Shown here in pieces: positions 43,041 through 59,657 of a stretch of DNA of 64,000 nucleotides (the stretch's first letter is position 1; every line of letters begins with the position of its first letter). The notes beneath the pieces were generated by a model, which was given only the letters and a program-made list of their open reading frames with translations, was not told where the DNA came from and ran no database searches. Made by a program: the position numbers and the translations under genes. This DNA is from Pseudomonas ceruminis (GTDB lineage Bacteria > Pseudomonadota > Gammaproteobacteria > Pseudomonadales > Pseudomonadaceae), in assembly GCF_021602025.1 (NCBI RefSeq), contig NZ_BQHW01000006.1, positions 124,001-188,000 on the forward strand, read 5' to 3'.

Positions 43041-44400
43041 GCCCATGACACTCAGCCAGCTGACCACAGCACTGGGTGCTCGACAGGTCGGTGCCGACGC
43101 CAGCTTCACGGGTGTCAGCATCGACAGCCGTAGCGTCGCTGCCGGGCAACTGTTCGTCGCACTCGCGGGGCCGCGTTTCGATGGCCACGATTACCTGGCC
43201 GACGTGAAGGCCAAGGGGGCTGTCGCCGCGCTGGTGGAGCGTGAAGTGGTCGATGTCGACTTGCCGCAGTTGGTCGTCGCCGACAGTCGTCTGGCCCTCG
43301 GCCAACTCGGCGCCCTGAACCGCGCTGGCTACGACAAACCGGTGGTCGCTATCACGGGTTCCAGCGGCAAGACCACGGTAAAAGAGATGCTCGCCTGCAT
43401 CCTGCGCACCCGTGGCCCGGTGCACGCCACCCGTGGCAACCTCAACAACGACCTCGGCGCACCGCTGACCCTGCTGGAAATCGCCCCCGAGCACAGCGCT
43501 GCGGTGATTGAACTGGGCGCTTCGCGCATTGGCGAAATCCGCTACACGGTCGGCCTGACCCAACCGCAGGTGGTGATCATCAATAACGCCGGTACCGCCC
43601 ATGTCGGCGAGTTCGGCGGGCCGGAAAAAATCGTCGAGGCCAAGGGCGAAATCCTCGAAGGGCTGGGCGAGGGTGGCACGGCCATTCTCAACCTGGACGA
43701 CAAAGCCTTCTCCATCTGGAAGGCGCGGGCCGGCGCGCACCGCGTCATCAGCTTCGCCCGCAGCAACCCGCAAGCCGACTTCTACGCCACCGGCATCGAC
43801 CGTGATGCCCGTGGCTGCCCGTCCTTCACGCTCAATGGCGCCGGTGAATCGGTGGCCGTGCAGCTCAATGTACTGGGCGAGCATAACGTCAGCAACGCGC
43901 TGGCCGCCGCAGCAGCGGCGCATGCCGTTGGTCTGAGCCTGAGCGGGATCGCCGCCGGGCTGAACGCAGTACAACCGGTCAAGGGTCGCACTGTGGCGCA
44001 AGTCGCGCCCAACGGCGTGCGCGTGATCGATGACAGTTACAACGCAAATCCCACCTCGATGTGCGCCGCCATTGATATACTCGCCGGCTTTTCCGGGCGC
44101 AACGTCCTGGTGCTGGGGGATATCGGCGAATTGGGCCAGTGGGCGGAAGAAGGCCACCGTCAGGTAGGCGATTACGCACGCGGCAAGGTCGATGCCCTGT
44201 ATGCGGTAGGTTCCAACATGATACATGCGGTCAAGGCGTTTGGCGCCAATGGCCGTCATTTCGCGACTCAAGCTGAGCTGATCGACGCCGTTCGTGCCGA
44301 GACTGCCAGCAATACCACTATTTTGATCAAGGGCTCGCGCAGCGCTGCGATGGAAAACGTCGTGGCGGCATTGTGCGGTGCCAGCGGGGAGAAACATTAA
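43033..44400 (+). CDS. murF: UDP-MurNAc-tripeptide D-Ala-D-Ala ligase MurF
   Basis: Product of 455 residues that joins D-Ala-D-Ala to the tripeptide, completing the cytoplasmic stem pentapeptide. ATP loop ITGSSGKTT lies near 107-115; later [11 protein letters not shown] and VLGDIGELG are typical. I start at ATG 43033 ([12 protein letters not shown]), eight bases before the murE stop. Confidence 0.96.
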
Positions 44401-45482
44401 TGCTGCTGCTGTTGGCTGAGTATCTGCAACAGTTCCACAAAGGCTTCGCGGTCTTCCAGTACCTGTCCCTGCGCGGGATCCTTGGTGTACTGACCGCGTT
44501 GTCGCTGGCGCTGTGGCTGGGCCCGTGGATGATCCGTACCCTGCAGATCCGCCAGATCGGTCAGGCCGTTCGTAATGACGGCCCGCAATCGCACCTGTCC
44601 AAATCCGGCACCCCGACCATGGGTGGCGCCCTGATCCTGTCTGCCATTGGCGTCAGCACCCTGCTGTGGGCAGACCTGTCCAACCGCTACGTGTGGGTGG
44701 TGCTGATCGTGACCCTGCTGTTCGGCGCCATCGGCTGGGTGGATGACTACCGCAAGGTCATTGAAAAGAACTCACGTGGCCTGCCGAGCCGCTGGAAGTA
44801 CTTCTGGCAGTCCGTGTTTGGCCTGGGGGCGGCAGTATTCCTGTACATGACGGCGCCGACCAGCGTCGAAACCACGTTGATCGTGCCGTTCATCAAGGAT
44901 GTCACCATCCCACTGGGCGTTGGTTTCGTAGTCCTCACGTACTTCGTCATCGTTGGCTCCAGCAATGCGGTCAACCTGACCGATGGCCTCGACGGCTTGG
45001 CGATCATGCCCACGGTGATGGTCGGCGGTGCCCTGGGCATTTTCTGCTACCTGTCGGGTAACGTGAAATTCGCTGAATACCTGCTGATCCCCTACGTGCC
45101 GGGCTCGGGCGAGCTGATCGTGTTCTGCGGCGCGCTGATCGGCGCAGGCCTTGGCTTCCTGTGGTTCAACACCTATCCGGCCCAGGTGTTCATGGGTGAC
45201 GTCGGCGCGCTGGCGCTGGGCGCTGCGCTGGGCACCATCGCCGTGATCGTGCGCCAGGAAATCGTGCTGTTCATCATGGGGGGCATCTTCGTGGTGGAAA
45301 CCCTGTCGGTGGTGATCCAGGTCGCCTCCTTCAAGTTGACCGGCAAGCGCGTGTTCCGCATGGCGCCGATTCACCACCACTTTGAACTCAAGGGTTGGCC
45401 TGAGCCACGGGTGATCGTCCGTTTCTGGATCATCACCGTGATTCTGGTGCTGATCGGCCTTGCAACCCTGAAACTGAGGTAG
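44400..45482 (+). CDS. mraY: Phospho-MurNAc-pentapeptide transferase MraY
   Basis: Product of 360 residues, a polytopic inner-membrane enzyme that makes lipid I from undecaprenyl phosphate. Signatures are [10 protein letters not shown], the DDYRK block (GWVDDYRKV), [13 protein letters not shown] and the HHHFE loop ([11 protein letters not shown]). ATG 44400 shares its base with the murF stop (TAATG). Confidence 0.97.
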   Translation: MLLLLAEYLQQFHKGFAVFQYLSLRGILGVLTALSLALWLGPWMIRTLQIRQIGQAVRNDGPQSHLSKSGTPTMGGALILSAIGVSTLLWADLSNRYVWVVLIVTLLFGAIGWVDDYRKVIEKNSRGLPSRWKYFWQSVFGLGAAVFLYMTAPTSVETTLIVPFIKDVTIPLGVGFVVLTYFVIVGSSNAVNLTDGLDGLAIMPTVMVGGALGIFCYLSGNVKFAEYLLIPYVPGSGELIVFCGALIGAGLGFLWFNTYPAQVFMGDVGALALGAALGTIAVIVRQEIVLFIMGGIFVVETLSVVIQVASFKLTGKRVFRMAPIHHHFELKGWPEPRVIVRFWIITVILVLIGLATLKLR

Positions 45483-45488
45483 ACGAGC

Positions 45489-46835
45489 GTGTCACTGATC
45501 GCTTCCGACCAATTCCGCATCGTTGTCGGCCTCGGCAAGAGCGGCATGTCCCTGGTTCGCTTCCTGGCGAACCGGGGCATTGCCTTTGCGGTCGCCGACA
45601 CCCGCGAGCAACCGCCGGAACTGGACTCCCTGCGCCGTCATTACCCGCAGGTGGAAGTGCGCTGTGGTGAGCTGGACGTGGACTTCCTGTGCCGTGCCAC
45701 GGAGCTGTACGTGAGCCCCGGCCTGGCCCTGGCTACCCCGGCCTTGCAGCAGGCGGCGGCGCGTGGCGTGAAACTGTCCGGCGACATCGAACTGTTCGCC
45801 CGTCATGCCAAAGCCCCGATCGTTGCCATCAGCGGTTCCAACGCCAAAAGCACCGTCACCACCCTGGTGGGCGAAATGGCTGCCAAGGCGGGCAAGCGTG
45901 TAGCAGTTGGCGGCAACCTGGGTACACCAGCGCTGGACCTGCTCAGTGATGACGTGGAGCTGTATGTGCTGGAGCTGTCGAGCTTCCAGCTGGAAACCAC
46001 CGACCAGCTCAACGCTGAAGTGGCGACCGTGCTGAACATCAGCGAAGACCACATGGACCGCTATAGCGGCCTGCCGGCCTATCACCTGGCCAAGCACCGG
46101 ATTTTCCGTGGTGCCCGCCAGGTGGTGGTAAACCGCCAGGATGCCCTGAGCCGCCCATTGCCGGTGGAAGGCCGTCCGTGCTGGACCTTCGGCCTCAATG
46201 CACCGGACTTCAAGGCCTTTGGCCTGCGCGAAGTCGATGGCGAAAAGTACCTGGCCTTCGAATTCGAGGCACTGATGCCTGCGCGCGAGCTGAAAGTTCG
46301 TGGTGCCCACAATCAGAGCAATGCCTTGGCGGCCCTGGCCCTGGGGCATGCTGCCGGCCTGCCCTTCGCGCCGATGCTCCAGGCACTGCGCGAATTCGGT
46401 GGCTTGGCCCATCGGTGCCAGTGGGTGCGCGAGCGCAACGGCGTGAACTGGTATGACGATTCCAAGGCCACTAACGTGGGCGCTGCCCTGGCCGCCATCG
46501 AGGGCCTGGGAGCGGATATCGAAGGCAAGCTGGTGCTGATCGCCGGTGGTGATGGCAAGGGCGCCGATTTTGCCGCCCTGCGAGAGCCAGTGGCACGTTT
46601 CTGCCGCGCCGTGGTGCTGCTCGGTCGCGATGCCGAGCGCCTGGCAGAGGCCTTGGGCGATGCCACGCCGCTGGTACGGGTCAAGACCCTCGACGAGGCC
46701 GTGCAGCAATGCGCCGAACTGGCCCTGGCCGGTGATGCGGTGTTGTTGTCGCCGGCCTGTGCCAGCCTCGACATGTTCAAGAATTTCGAAGAACGCGGGC
46801 GCCTGTTCGCCCAGGCGGCGGGGGAGCTGGCATGA
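45489..46835 (+). CDS. murD: UDP-MurNAc-L-Ala D-glutamate ligase MurD
   Basis: Product of 448 residues that adds D-glutamate to UDP-MurNAc-L-Ala. The nucleotide loop reads GSNAKSTVT; the residue before the lysine is alanine where many homologues have glycine (GSNGKST). Other blocks are VSPGLALATPALQQA, LNISEDHMDRY, NWYDDSKATN and IAGGDGKGADF. GTG 45489, six bases after mraY. Confidence 0.95.
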   Translation: MSLIASDQFRIVVGLGKSGMSLVRFLANRGIAFAVADTREQPPELDSLRRHYPQVEVRCGELDVDFLCRATELYVSPGLALATPALQQAAARGVKLSGDIELFARHAKAPIVAISGSNAKSTVTTLVGEMAAKAGKRVAVGGNLGTPALDLLSDDVELYVLELSSFQLETTDQLNAEVATVLNISEDHMDRYSGLPAYHLAKHRIFRGARQVVVNRQDALSRPLPVEGRPCWTFGLNAPDFKAFGLREVDGEKYLAFEFEALMPARELKVRGAHNQSNALAALALGHAAGLPFAPMLQALREFGGLAHRCQWVRERNGVNWYDDSKATNVGAALAAIEGLGADIEGKLVLIAGGDGKGADFAALREPVARFCRAVVLLGRDAERLAEALGDATPLVRVKTLDEAVQQCAELALAGDAVLLSPACASLDMFKNFEERGRLFAQAAGELA

Positions 46836-48046
46836 TCTTTGGCGTCCTCAAGCCCTATCCTTCGCCGCTGATCAGCGGCCGGGGCATCGATCTGGACTTT
46901 CCTCTGCTGGCCGGTTGCCTCGCCCTGCTTGGCCTGGGCCTAGTGATGATTACCTCGGCGTCCTCGGAAGTGGCCGCAGTGCAGTCCGGCAACCCGCTTT
47001 ACCACATGTTCCGCCACCTGGTGTACGTGTCCCTCGGGCTGGTTGCCTGCGGCGCCACCATGATGGTGCCGATCGCCACCTGGCAACGCATGGGCTTCAT
47101 GATGCTGGTCGGGGCCTTCGGCCTATTGGTGATGGTGCTGGTGCCCGGCATCGGCCGTGAAGTGAACGGCTCGATGCGCTGGATCGGCTTCAGCTTCTTC
47201 AACGTCCAGCCTTCGGAAATCGCCAAGGTCTTCGTGGTCATTTACCTTGCCGGCTACCTGGTACGCCGGCAGACCGAGGTGCGCGAAAGCTGGATGGGCT
47301 TCTTCAAGCCATTCATCGTACTGCTGCCGATGGCCGGCTTGCTGCTGATGGAGCCAGACTTCGGGGCGACCGTGGTGATGATGGGCGCCGCTGCTGCCAT
47401 GCTGTTCCTAGGTGGCGTGGGGTTGTTCCGCTTCAGCCTGATGGTGGTGCTGGCGGTGGTGGCGGTGTTCGTGTTGGTGCAGGCGCAGCCTTACCGGATG
47501 GCCCGTCTGATTACCTTCACCGATCCCTGGTCCGACCAGTTTGGCTCTGGTTACCAGTTGACTCAGGCACTGATCGCCTTCGGCCGCGGTGAGTGGCTGG
47601 GGGTAGGGCTGGGCAACAGTGTCCAGAAGCAGTTCTACCTGCCTGAAGCACATACCGACTTCGTGTTCTCGGTGCTGGCCGAAGAGCTCGGCGTGGTCGG
47701 CTCGCTGGTGACCATCGCCCTGTTCGTCTTCGTCACCGTGCGCGCGCTGTATATCGGCCTGTGGGCCGAGAAGGCCAAGCAGTTCTTTGCCGCCTACATG
47801 GCCTTCGGCCTGGCGTTCCTGTGGATTGGCCAGTTCCTGATCAACATCGGCGTGAACGTCGGCCTGCTGCCGACCAAGGGCCTGACCTTGCCGTTCCTCA
47901 GCTACGGGGGCAGCTCGCTGGTGATCTGCTGTGCCTGCGTGGGCTTGTTGCTGCGCATCGAATGGGAGAGCCGTACGCACCTGGGCAGCGAAGAACACGA
48001 ATTCAGTGAAAGCGATTTTGCCGAGGAGACCAGTCATGGCCGCTGA
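46832..48046 (+). CDS. ftsW: Septal peptidoglycan glycosyltransferase FtsW
   Basis: Product of 404 residues, a SEDS-family polymerase with about ten membrane helices that works with FtsI. Family blocks include GREVNGSMRWIGFSFFNVQP, FTDPWSDQFGSGYQLTQALI and, near the end, GLTLPFLSYGGSS. ATG overlaps the murD stop (ATGA) and its end overlaps murG by 11 bases. Confidence 0.96.
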   Translation: MIFGVLKPYPSPLISGRGIDLDFPLLAGCLALLGLGLVMITSASSEVAAVQSGNPLYHMFRHLVYVSLGLVACGATMMVPIATWQRMGFMMLVGAFGLLVMVLVPGIGREVNGSMRWIGFSFFNVQPSEIAKVFVVIYLAGYLVRRQTEVRESWMGFFKPFIVLLPMAGLLLMEPDFGATVVMMGAAAAMLFLGGVGLFRFSLMVVLAVVAVFVLVQAQPYRMARLITFTDPWSDQFGSGYQLTQALIAFGRGEWLGVGLGNSVQKQFYLPEAHTDFVFSVLAEELGVVGSLVTIALFVFVTVRALYIGLWAEKAKQFFAAYMAFGLAFLWIGQFLINIGVNVGLLPTKGLTLPFLSYGGSSLVICCACVGLLLRIEWESRTHLGSEEHEFSESDFAEETSHGR

Positions 48047-49107
48047 CGGTAAAAACGTACTGATCATGGCTGGCGGCACCGGGGGGCATGTGTTCCCCGC
48101 CTTGGCCTGCGCGCGTGAATTCCAGGCCCGCGGCTACAGCGTGCACTGGCTCGGTACGCCGCGCGGCATCGAAAACGAACTGGTGCCCCAGGCCGGATTG
48201 CCGTTGCACCTGATCCAGGTCAGCGGCCTGCGCGGCAAGGGCAAGCTGTCGCTGCTCAAGGCGCCGTTCACCCTGGTCAAGGCAGTGTTCCAGGCGCGGC
48301 GCATCATTCGTCAGCTCAACCCGGTGTGCGTGCTCGGCTTCGGCGGTTATGTGACCGGCCCAGGCGGGGTTGCTGCGCGGTTGTGCGGCGTGCCCGTGGT
48401 GATCCACGAACAGAATGCCCGCGCCGGTACTGCCAATCGCCTGCTGGTGCCGTTGTCGGCGCGCGTCTGCGAAGCATTCCCCGGCACGTTCGAGGCCAGC
48501 GACAAGCTGCGCACCACCGGCAACCCGGTACGTCCTGAGCTGTTCATGGATGCCCAGCGTGCGCCGCTGGTCGAGCGCCGTGCCCGCTTGTTGGTCATGG
48601 GTGGCAGCCTGGGTGCGGAACCATTGAATAAATTGTTGCCTAAGGCCCTGTCCGAGGTGCCCGCGAACCTGCGGCCCGAGGTGTTCCATCAGGCCGGCAA
48701 GCATCACGCGGCGGTCACCGCCGAGCGTTATCACGAGGCAGGTGTCGAGGCTCAGGTAGAGCCGTTCATCAAGGACATGGCCCACGCCTATGGCTGGGCA
48801 GACATAGTGGTGTGCCGGGCCGGTGCCTTGACCGTCAGCGAACTCGCCGCGGCGGGCCTGCCTTCGATGCTGGTGCCGTTGCCCCATGCCATCGACGACC
48901 ACCAGACCCACAACGCCCAATATCTGGCTCGGGAAGGCGCCGCCTTCCTCATGCCACAAGCGACAACTGGCGCAGCGCAGCTCGCTGAACGCCTGAACGA
49001 GGTGCTGATGCAACCCGAGAAACTCAACACCATGGCCGGCACCGCACGGCGCCTGGCCAAACCTGCCGCAACCAGCACCGTGGTCGATATCTGCCTGGAG
49101 GTGGCCC

Positions 49108-49115
<8 letters not shown>
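48036..49115 (+). CDS. murG: UDP-GlcNAc:lipid I GlcNAc transferase MurG
   Basis: Product of 359 residues, the peripheral membrane enzyme that makes lipid II. The N-terminal glycine-rich loop is [42 protein letters not shown] and [18 protein letters not shown] are the other G-loops and the UDP-GlcNAc site. ATG 48036 ([11 protein letters not shown]) lies within the ftsW end; the longer upstream frame is not supported. Confidence 0.96.
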
Positions 49116-51509
<2,394 letters not shown>

Positions 51510-51515
51510 CAAACC

Positions 51516-52385
51516 ATGCAAGGCGCGATGATACGTCAGCAGCAACCCGTTACCGGCCGCAGCAAGCCGGTGCCACGTGGTGCCAGCCGACTGGTGGCTG
51601 ACGAGCCCGTATCGGCGCGCCTGCCGCGGCCGAGCCTGGGTGGCCTCAAGCGCTTGCTGTGGCCGGTATTGCTGGTAGCAGCAGGCTTTGGTGCCTACGA
51701 AGGCGCTATTCGCCTGATGCCGTATGCCGATCGGCCGATCACCAAGATCGCCGTGCAGGGCGACCTTAGCTACATCAGCCAGCAGGCGGTGCAGCAGCGG
51801 ATCGCGCCCTACGTGGCCGCGAGCTTCTTCAGCGTCGACCTGACGGCGATGCGTGCCGAGCTCGAGCAGATGCCCTGGATCGCCCACGCGGAAGTGCGCC
51901 GGGTGTGGCCGGACGAAGTGGTGATCCGCCTGGAAGAACAGTTGCCGGTGGCGCGCTGGGGCGACGAAGCCTTGCTCAACAACCAGGGCCAGGCCTTCAC
52001 CCCCCGCGAGCTGGCCAACTACGAGCACCTGCCGCAGCTGTTCGGCCCGCAGCGTGCTCAGCAACAAGTCATGCAGCAGTATCAGGTACTGAGCCAGATG
52101 CTGCGCCCCTTGGGCTTTTCCATCGCTCGCCTGGAGCTGCGCGAGCGAGGCAGCTGGTTCCTGACCACCGGTGCTGGCAGCACCGGCCCGGGTATCGAGC
52201 TGCTGTTGGGGCGCGACCACCTGGTGGAGAAGATGCGCCGTTTCATTGCCATTTACGACAAGACACTCAAAGAGCAGATCACCAACATCGCCCGCATTGA
52301 TCTGCGTTACGCCAACGGACTTGCCGTTGGTTGGCGGGAACCGAACGCACCGACGACGGCCCAACCCGCCGTTGCGAAGAATTAG
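51516..52385 (+). CDS. ftsQ: Cell division protein FtsQ
   Basis: Product of 289 residues. A basic, proline-containing cytoplasmic tail precedes one membrane helix ([19 protein letters not shown]), a POTRA domain ([20 protein letters not shown]) and the beta domain that binds FtsB/FtsL. ATG 51516; Met5 (51528) is another possible start. It links early and late divisome proteins. Confidence 0.94.
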   Translation: MQGAMIRQQQPVTGRSKPVPRGASRLVADEPVSARLPRPSLGGLKRLLWPVLLVAAGFGAYEGAIRLMPYADRPITKIAVQGDLSYISQQAVQQRIAPYVAASFFSVDLTAMRAELEQMPWIAHAEVRRVWPDEVVIRLEEQLPVARWGDEALLNNQGQAFTPRELANYEHLPQLFGPQRAQQQVMQQYQVLSQMLRPLGFSIARLELRERGSWFLTTGAGSTGPGIELLLGRDHLVEKMRRFIAIYDKTLKEQITNIARIDLRYANGLAVGWREPNAPTTAQPAVAKN

Positions 52386-52399
52386 AGAGAGGCAGGACC

Positions 52400-53656
52400 A
52401 TGGCAAACGCGCATAGCGGCAAAATGATCGTCGGGCTGGACATCGGCACCTCCAAGGTGGTGGCGCTGGTGGGTGAAGTGGGCGAAGACGGCACCCTGGA
52501 GATCGTGGGTATCGGCACCCATCCGTCCCGCGGCCTGAAGAAGGGCGTGGTGGTGAATATCGAGTCGACCGTGCAGTCGATCCAGCGGGCGGTGGAAGAA
52601 GCCCAGCTGATGGCTGGCTGCCGCATTCACTCGGCCTTCGTCGGCGTGGCCGGCAACCACATCCGCAGCCTGAACTCCCACGGTATCGTCGCCATCCGCG
52701 ACCGTGAGGTCAGCCTGGCCGACCTCGAGCGTGTGCTCGATGCGGCGCAGGCCGTGGCCATCCCGGCCGATCAGCGCGTGCTGCACACCCTGCCGCAGGA
52801 CTACGTGATCGATAACCAGGAAGGCGTGCGCGAGCCGCTGGGCATGTCTGGTGTGCGCCTGGAGGCCAAGGTCCACGTGGTCACCTGCGCCGTCAACGCG
52901 GCGCAGAACATCGAGAAGTGCGTACGCCGTTGCGGCCTGGAAATCGACGACATCATCCTCGAGCAGCTTGCGTCGGCCTATTCGGTGCTGACCGACGACG
53001 AAAAAGAGCTGGGCGTGTGCCTGGTGGACATTGGTGGCGGCACCACCGACATCGCCATCTTCACCGAAGGCGCCATTCGTCACACGGCGGTGATCCCGAT
53101 TGCCGGCGACCAGGTGACCAACGACATCGCCATGGCGCTGCGTACGCCCACCCAGTACGCCGAAGAAATCAAGATCCGCTACGCCTGTGCCCTGGCCAAG
53201 TTGGCCGGCGCCGGTGAGACCATCAAGGTGCCGAGCGTCGGCGACCGCCCGCCGCGCGAGCTGTCGCGCCAGGCCCTGGCAGAAGTGGTGGAGCCACGTT
53301 ACGACGAGCTCTTCACCCTGATTCAGGCCGAGCTGCGCCGCAGCGGCTACGAGGACCTGGTGCCGGCCGGCATCGTCCTCACCGGCGGCACCGCGAAGAT
53401 GGAAGGCGCCGTGGAACTGGCCGAGGAAATCTTCCACATGCCGGTACGCCTGGGCGTACCGCACAGCGTTCGGGGGCTGAGCGACGTGGTGCGCAACCCG
53501 ATCTATTCCACTGGCGTGGGCTTGCTCACCTACGGCCTGCAAAAGCAGACCGAGGACCTGCCCCTGACCGGTAACAGCAGCAGCAACAGCTATGGCGATG
53601 AACCGAAGGCCCCAGTGCTTGAGCGCTTCAAGCGGTGGGTCCAGGGCAACTTCTAA
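52400..53656 (+). CDS. ftsA: Cell division protein FtsA
   Basis: Product of 418 residues, actin-like ATPase that tethers FtsZ to the membrane. Phosphate loops are MIVGLDIGTSKVVALVG and VCLVDIGGGTTDIAIF; the SHS2/1C domain is around residues 85-160. The C-terminal amphipathic helix (LERFKRWVQGNF) is the membrane anchor. ATG 52400 with GAGAGAGGCAGGA upstream; the upstream in-frame extension lies in ftsQ. Confidence 0.96.
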   Translation: MANAHSGKMIVGLDIGTSKVVALVGEVGEDGTLEIVGIGTHPSRGLKKGVVVNIESTVQSIQRAVEEAQLMAGCRIHSAFVGVAGNHIRSLNSHGIVAIRDREVSLADLERVLDAAQAVAIPADQRVLHTLPQDYVIDNQEGVREPLGMSGVRLEAKVHVVTCAVNAAQNIEKCVRRCGLEIDDIILEQLASAYSVLTDDEKELGVCLVDIGGGTTDIAIFTEGAIRHTAVIPIAGDQVTNDIAMALRTPTQYAEEIKIRYACALAKLAGAGETIKVPSVGDRPPRELSRQALAEVVEPRYDELFTLIQAELRRSGYEDLVPAGIVLTGGTAKMEGAVELAEEIFHMPVRLGVPHSVRGLSDVVRNPIYSTGVGLLTYGLQKQTEDLPLTGNSSSNSYGDEPKAPVLERFKRWVQGNF

Positions 53657-53711
53657 GTTTCAAAGCAGTAGTGGTAGGCGCGACAACTAGAGAACTGTAA
53701 GGAGAGGGAAA

Positions 53712-54908
53712 ATGTTCGAGCTCGTAGACAACGTCCCGCAAAGCCCGGTCATCAAAGTGATCGGCGTCGGCGGTGGCGGCGGCAACGCCGTCAACCACAT
53801 GGTGAAGAGCAGCATCGAAGGCGTCGAGTTCATCTGCGCCAACACCGATGCACAGGCGCTGAAAAACATCGGCGCACGCACCATCCTGCAACTGGGTACC
53901 GGCGTGACCAAAGGTCTGGGTGCCGGCGCCAATCCGGAAGTCGGCCGCCAGGCCGCGCTGGAAGACCGTGAGCGCATCGCCGAGGTGCTGCAGGGCACCA
54001 ACATGGTGTTCATCACCACCGGCATGGGTGGCGGTACCGGTACCGGTGCGGCACCGATCATCGCCGAAGTGGCCAAGGAAATGGGCATTCTCACCGTTGC
54101 CGTGGTGACCCGCCCGTTCCCGTTCGAGGGCCGCAAACGTATGCAGATTGCCGATGAAGGCATCCGCATGCTGGCTGAGAGCGTCGACTCGCTGATCACC
54201 ATCCCCAACGAGAAGCTGCTGACCATCCTGGGCAAGGATGCCAGCCTGCTGTCTGCCTTCGCCAAGGCTGACGACGTACTGGCCGGTGCCGTGCGCGGCA
54301 TCTCCGACATCATCAAGCGCCCAGGCATGATCAACGTCGACTTTGCCGACGTGCGCACCGTCATGGGTGAAATGGGCATGGCGATGATGGGTACCGGTTG
54401 CGCCAGCGGCCCGAACCGTGCGCGTGAAGCCACCGAAGCGGCGATCCGCAACCCGCTGCTCGAAGACGTCAACCTGCAGGGCGCCCGCGGCATCCTGGTG
54501 AACATCACCGCAGGTCCTGACCTGTCGCTGGGTGAGTACTCCGATGTGGGTAGCATCATCGAAGCCTTCGCCTCCGACCACGCAATGGTCAAGGTCGGCA
54601 CCGTGATCGATCCGGACATGCGCGACGAACTGCACGTGACCGTGGTTGCCACCGGTCTGGGCGCGCGCATCGAGAAGCCGGTCAAAGTGGTCGACAATAC
54701 CCTGCAGACGGCTCAGCAGGTGTACGAGTCCTCCAACCCGGCCCCGGCTCGCCAGGAGCAGCCAGCGGTTAACTACCGTGACCTGGAGCGTCCGACCGTC
54801 ATGCGCAACCAGGCCCATGCAGGTGCCGCGGCAGCAGCTAAACTCAACCCTCAGGATGACCTGGACTACCTGGATATCCCGGCCTTCCTGCGTCGTCAGG
54901 CCGATTAA
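53712..54908 (+). CDS. ftsZ: Cell division GTPase FtsZ
   Basis: Tubulin homologue of 398 residues. The GTP-binding signature is GGGTGTGAAP, with GVGGGGGNAVNHM at the N-terminus and a T7 loop around NVDFADVRTVM. A variable linker (about 320-380) leads to the conserved tail DDLDYLDIPAFLRRQAD that binds FtsA, ZipA and other partners. ATG 53712 with AAGGAGAGG upstream; 55 bases after ftsA. Confidence 0.98.
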   Translation: MFELVDNVPQSPVIKVIGVGGGGGNAVNHMVKSSIEGVEFICANTDAQALKNIGARTILQLGTGVTKGLGAGANPEVGRQAALEDRERIAEVLQGTNMVFITTGMGGGTGTGAAPIIAEVAKEMGILTVAVVTRPFPFEGRKRMQIADEGIRMLAESVDSLITIPNEKLLTILGKDASLLSAFAKADDVLAGAVRGISDIIKRPGMINVDFADVRTVMGEMGMAMMGTGCASGPNRAREATEAAIRNPLLEDVNLQGARGILVNITAGPDLSLGEYSDVGSIIEAFASDHAMVKVGTVIDPDMRDELHVTVVATGLGARIEKPVKVVDNTLQTAQQVYESSNPAPARQEQPAVNYRDLERPTVMRNQAHAGAAAAAKLNPQDDLDYLDIPAFLRRQAD

Positions 54909-54959
54909 TGGAATTTATCAGGGGTATAAGGGTGATTGGTGTTCAGCAAAGGCCGGGTC

Positions 54960-54968
54960 TGTTATCAT
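54960..54968 (+). promoter_or_regulatory. Candidate extended -10 promoter before lpxC
   Basis: TGT-TATCAT in the 112-base ftsZ-lpxC gap has an extended -10 (TGn) and a good hexamer but no clear -35. It would let lpxC be expressed separately from the division genes. Confidence 0.38.
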
Positions 54969-54984
54969 CCCCAGCCTTTGTTGA

Positions 54985-55932
<948 letters not shown>

Positions 55933-55956
55933 GTTCGAACACTCTCTCTAGTGATT

Positions 55957-55982
55957 AAGGCCACCTTCGGGTGGCCTTTTTT
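55957..55982 (+). terminator. Intrinsic terminator of the dcw cluster
   Basis: AAGGCCACC-TTCG-GGTGGCCTT followed by TTTT, 24 bases past the lpxC stop. It could also serve the convergent dciA gene. Confidence 0.92.
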
Positions 55983-55994
55983 ATGGCCGCAGGT

Positions 55995-56450
55995 TCAGCT
56001 TTTGCCCTTGGCATGACTGGCCAGGCGCTGCAGGGCCTCGCGCAGCCTAGGGTCGCTGATGCCCTCTGCGGAGCCGCGAATGCTCTCGGCTGCCGTGTTC
56101 GACAGCGTGGTCACGTTGCCGCCGCGTCTGGCCGGAACCAATGGCGGCTGCACCTTGTACAGAATGCGCTGCAGGTTGCCGAACGCCTCCAGTGCCTGGA
56201 GCTGACGCATCAGTCGCTTCTGCTGGTAGCGCAGGCGTGTGGCCCAATGCCCATCGGTGACCACCAGCAGCAAGGTGCCATCGCGCCACGAGGCCACATG
56301 GCAATGCTCGCGGGCAGCCGGTTGCAGCTGGCTTTCCAGCAAGCGCTGCAGGTGCTCCAGGCGCTCGGCCTGGTTCAGCAGCAGGCGCAATGGGCGGACC
56401 TGACGCAGCAACGCGGACGGTGGCTGGGCGGGGGAGGGTTTGTAGGCCAT
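55995..56450 (-). CDS. dciA: DciA-like helicase-operator protein (DUF721)
   Basis: Product of about 151 residues from ATG 56450 (MAYKPSPAQPP); an in-frame ATG at 56462 is an equal choice because neither has a clear ribosome site. The DUF721 core is LNQAERLEHLQRLLESQLQP, then CHVASWRDGTLLLVVTDGHW and ATRLRYQQKRLMRQL. DciA loads or assists the replicative helicase DnaB in bacteria that lack DnaC/DnaI. Convergent with lpxC and divergent from secA, its usual position. Confidence 0.85.
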   Translation of the reverse strand: MAYKPSPAQPPSALLRQVRPLRLLLNQAERLEHLQRLLESQLQPAAREHCHVASWRDGTLLLVVTDGHWATRLRYQQKRLMRQLQALEAFGNLQRILYKVQPPLVPARRGGNVTTLSNTAAESIRGSAEGISDPRLREALQRLASHAKGKS

Positions 56451-56743
56451 GGGAATACGCATGAGGTTACAAGATACGCAGTCTACCACCACTGGTGCCT
56501 GGACCGGCCCAATCAGCAACAAGCACCGTTCTTGATACGTTTCATCAACCTCTGGGTTGAACTCAGGGAAAATGCCCTTATCTTAGAAACGCCCCCGCCA
56601 AAGCGCTGTGCCAGCATCGTGGAAATCCACCACTTTCCTCACCATCGTTTCCGGGTAGAATGCTCGTTCGCATGCGGCCTCAGGGCTGCACGGGCGACTC
56701 ATGGGGCCGCCCTCCATCCCTACGTGTGGAAGATCCTGCCGAT

Positions 56744-59479
<2,736 letters not shown>

Positions 59480-59525
59480 TCTGATCCACCCGCAGTAACG
59501 TGACAAAACCGGGGCCGCTGTGCGG

Positions 59526-59600
59526 CCCATACGCGGCACAAGGCCGCTCCCACAGGGACCGCGTGCGTTCTTGTGGGAGCGGCCTTGTGCCGCGTATGGG
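59526..59600. repeat. 29-bp perfect inverted repeat between secA and argJ
   Basis: Left arm 59526-59554 starts CCCATACGCGGCACAAGGCC and ends CGCTCCCACA; the exact complement fills 59572-59600 with a 17-base loop. It carries the CGCTCCCACA tail found in the REP elements of this window, so it is a facing pair of repeated palindromes, and it probably also ends secA transcription. Confidence 0.9.
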
Positions 59601-59657
59601 ACGCGAAGCGGCCTCGCTCTTCCATCATCATTTCACCGTTTTTCTAGGAGCGCTCTA

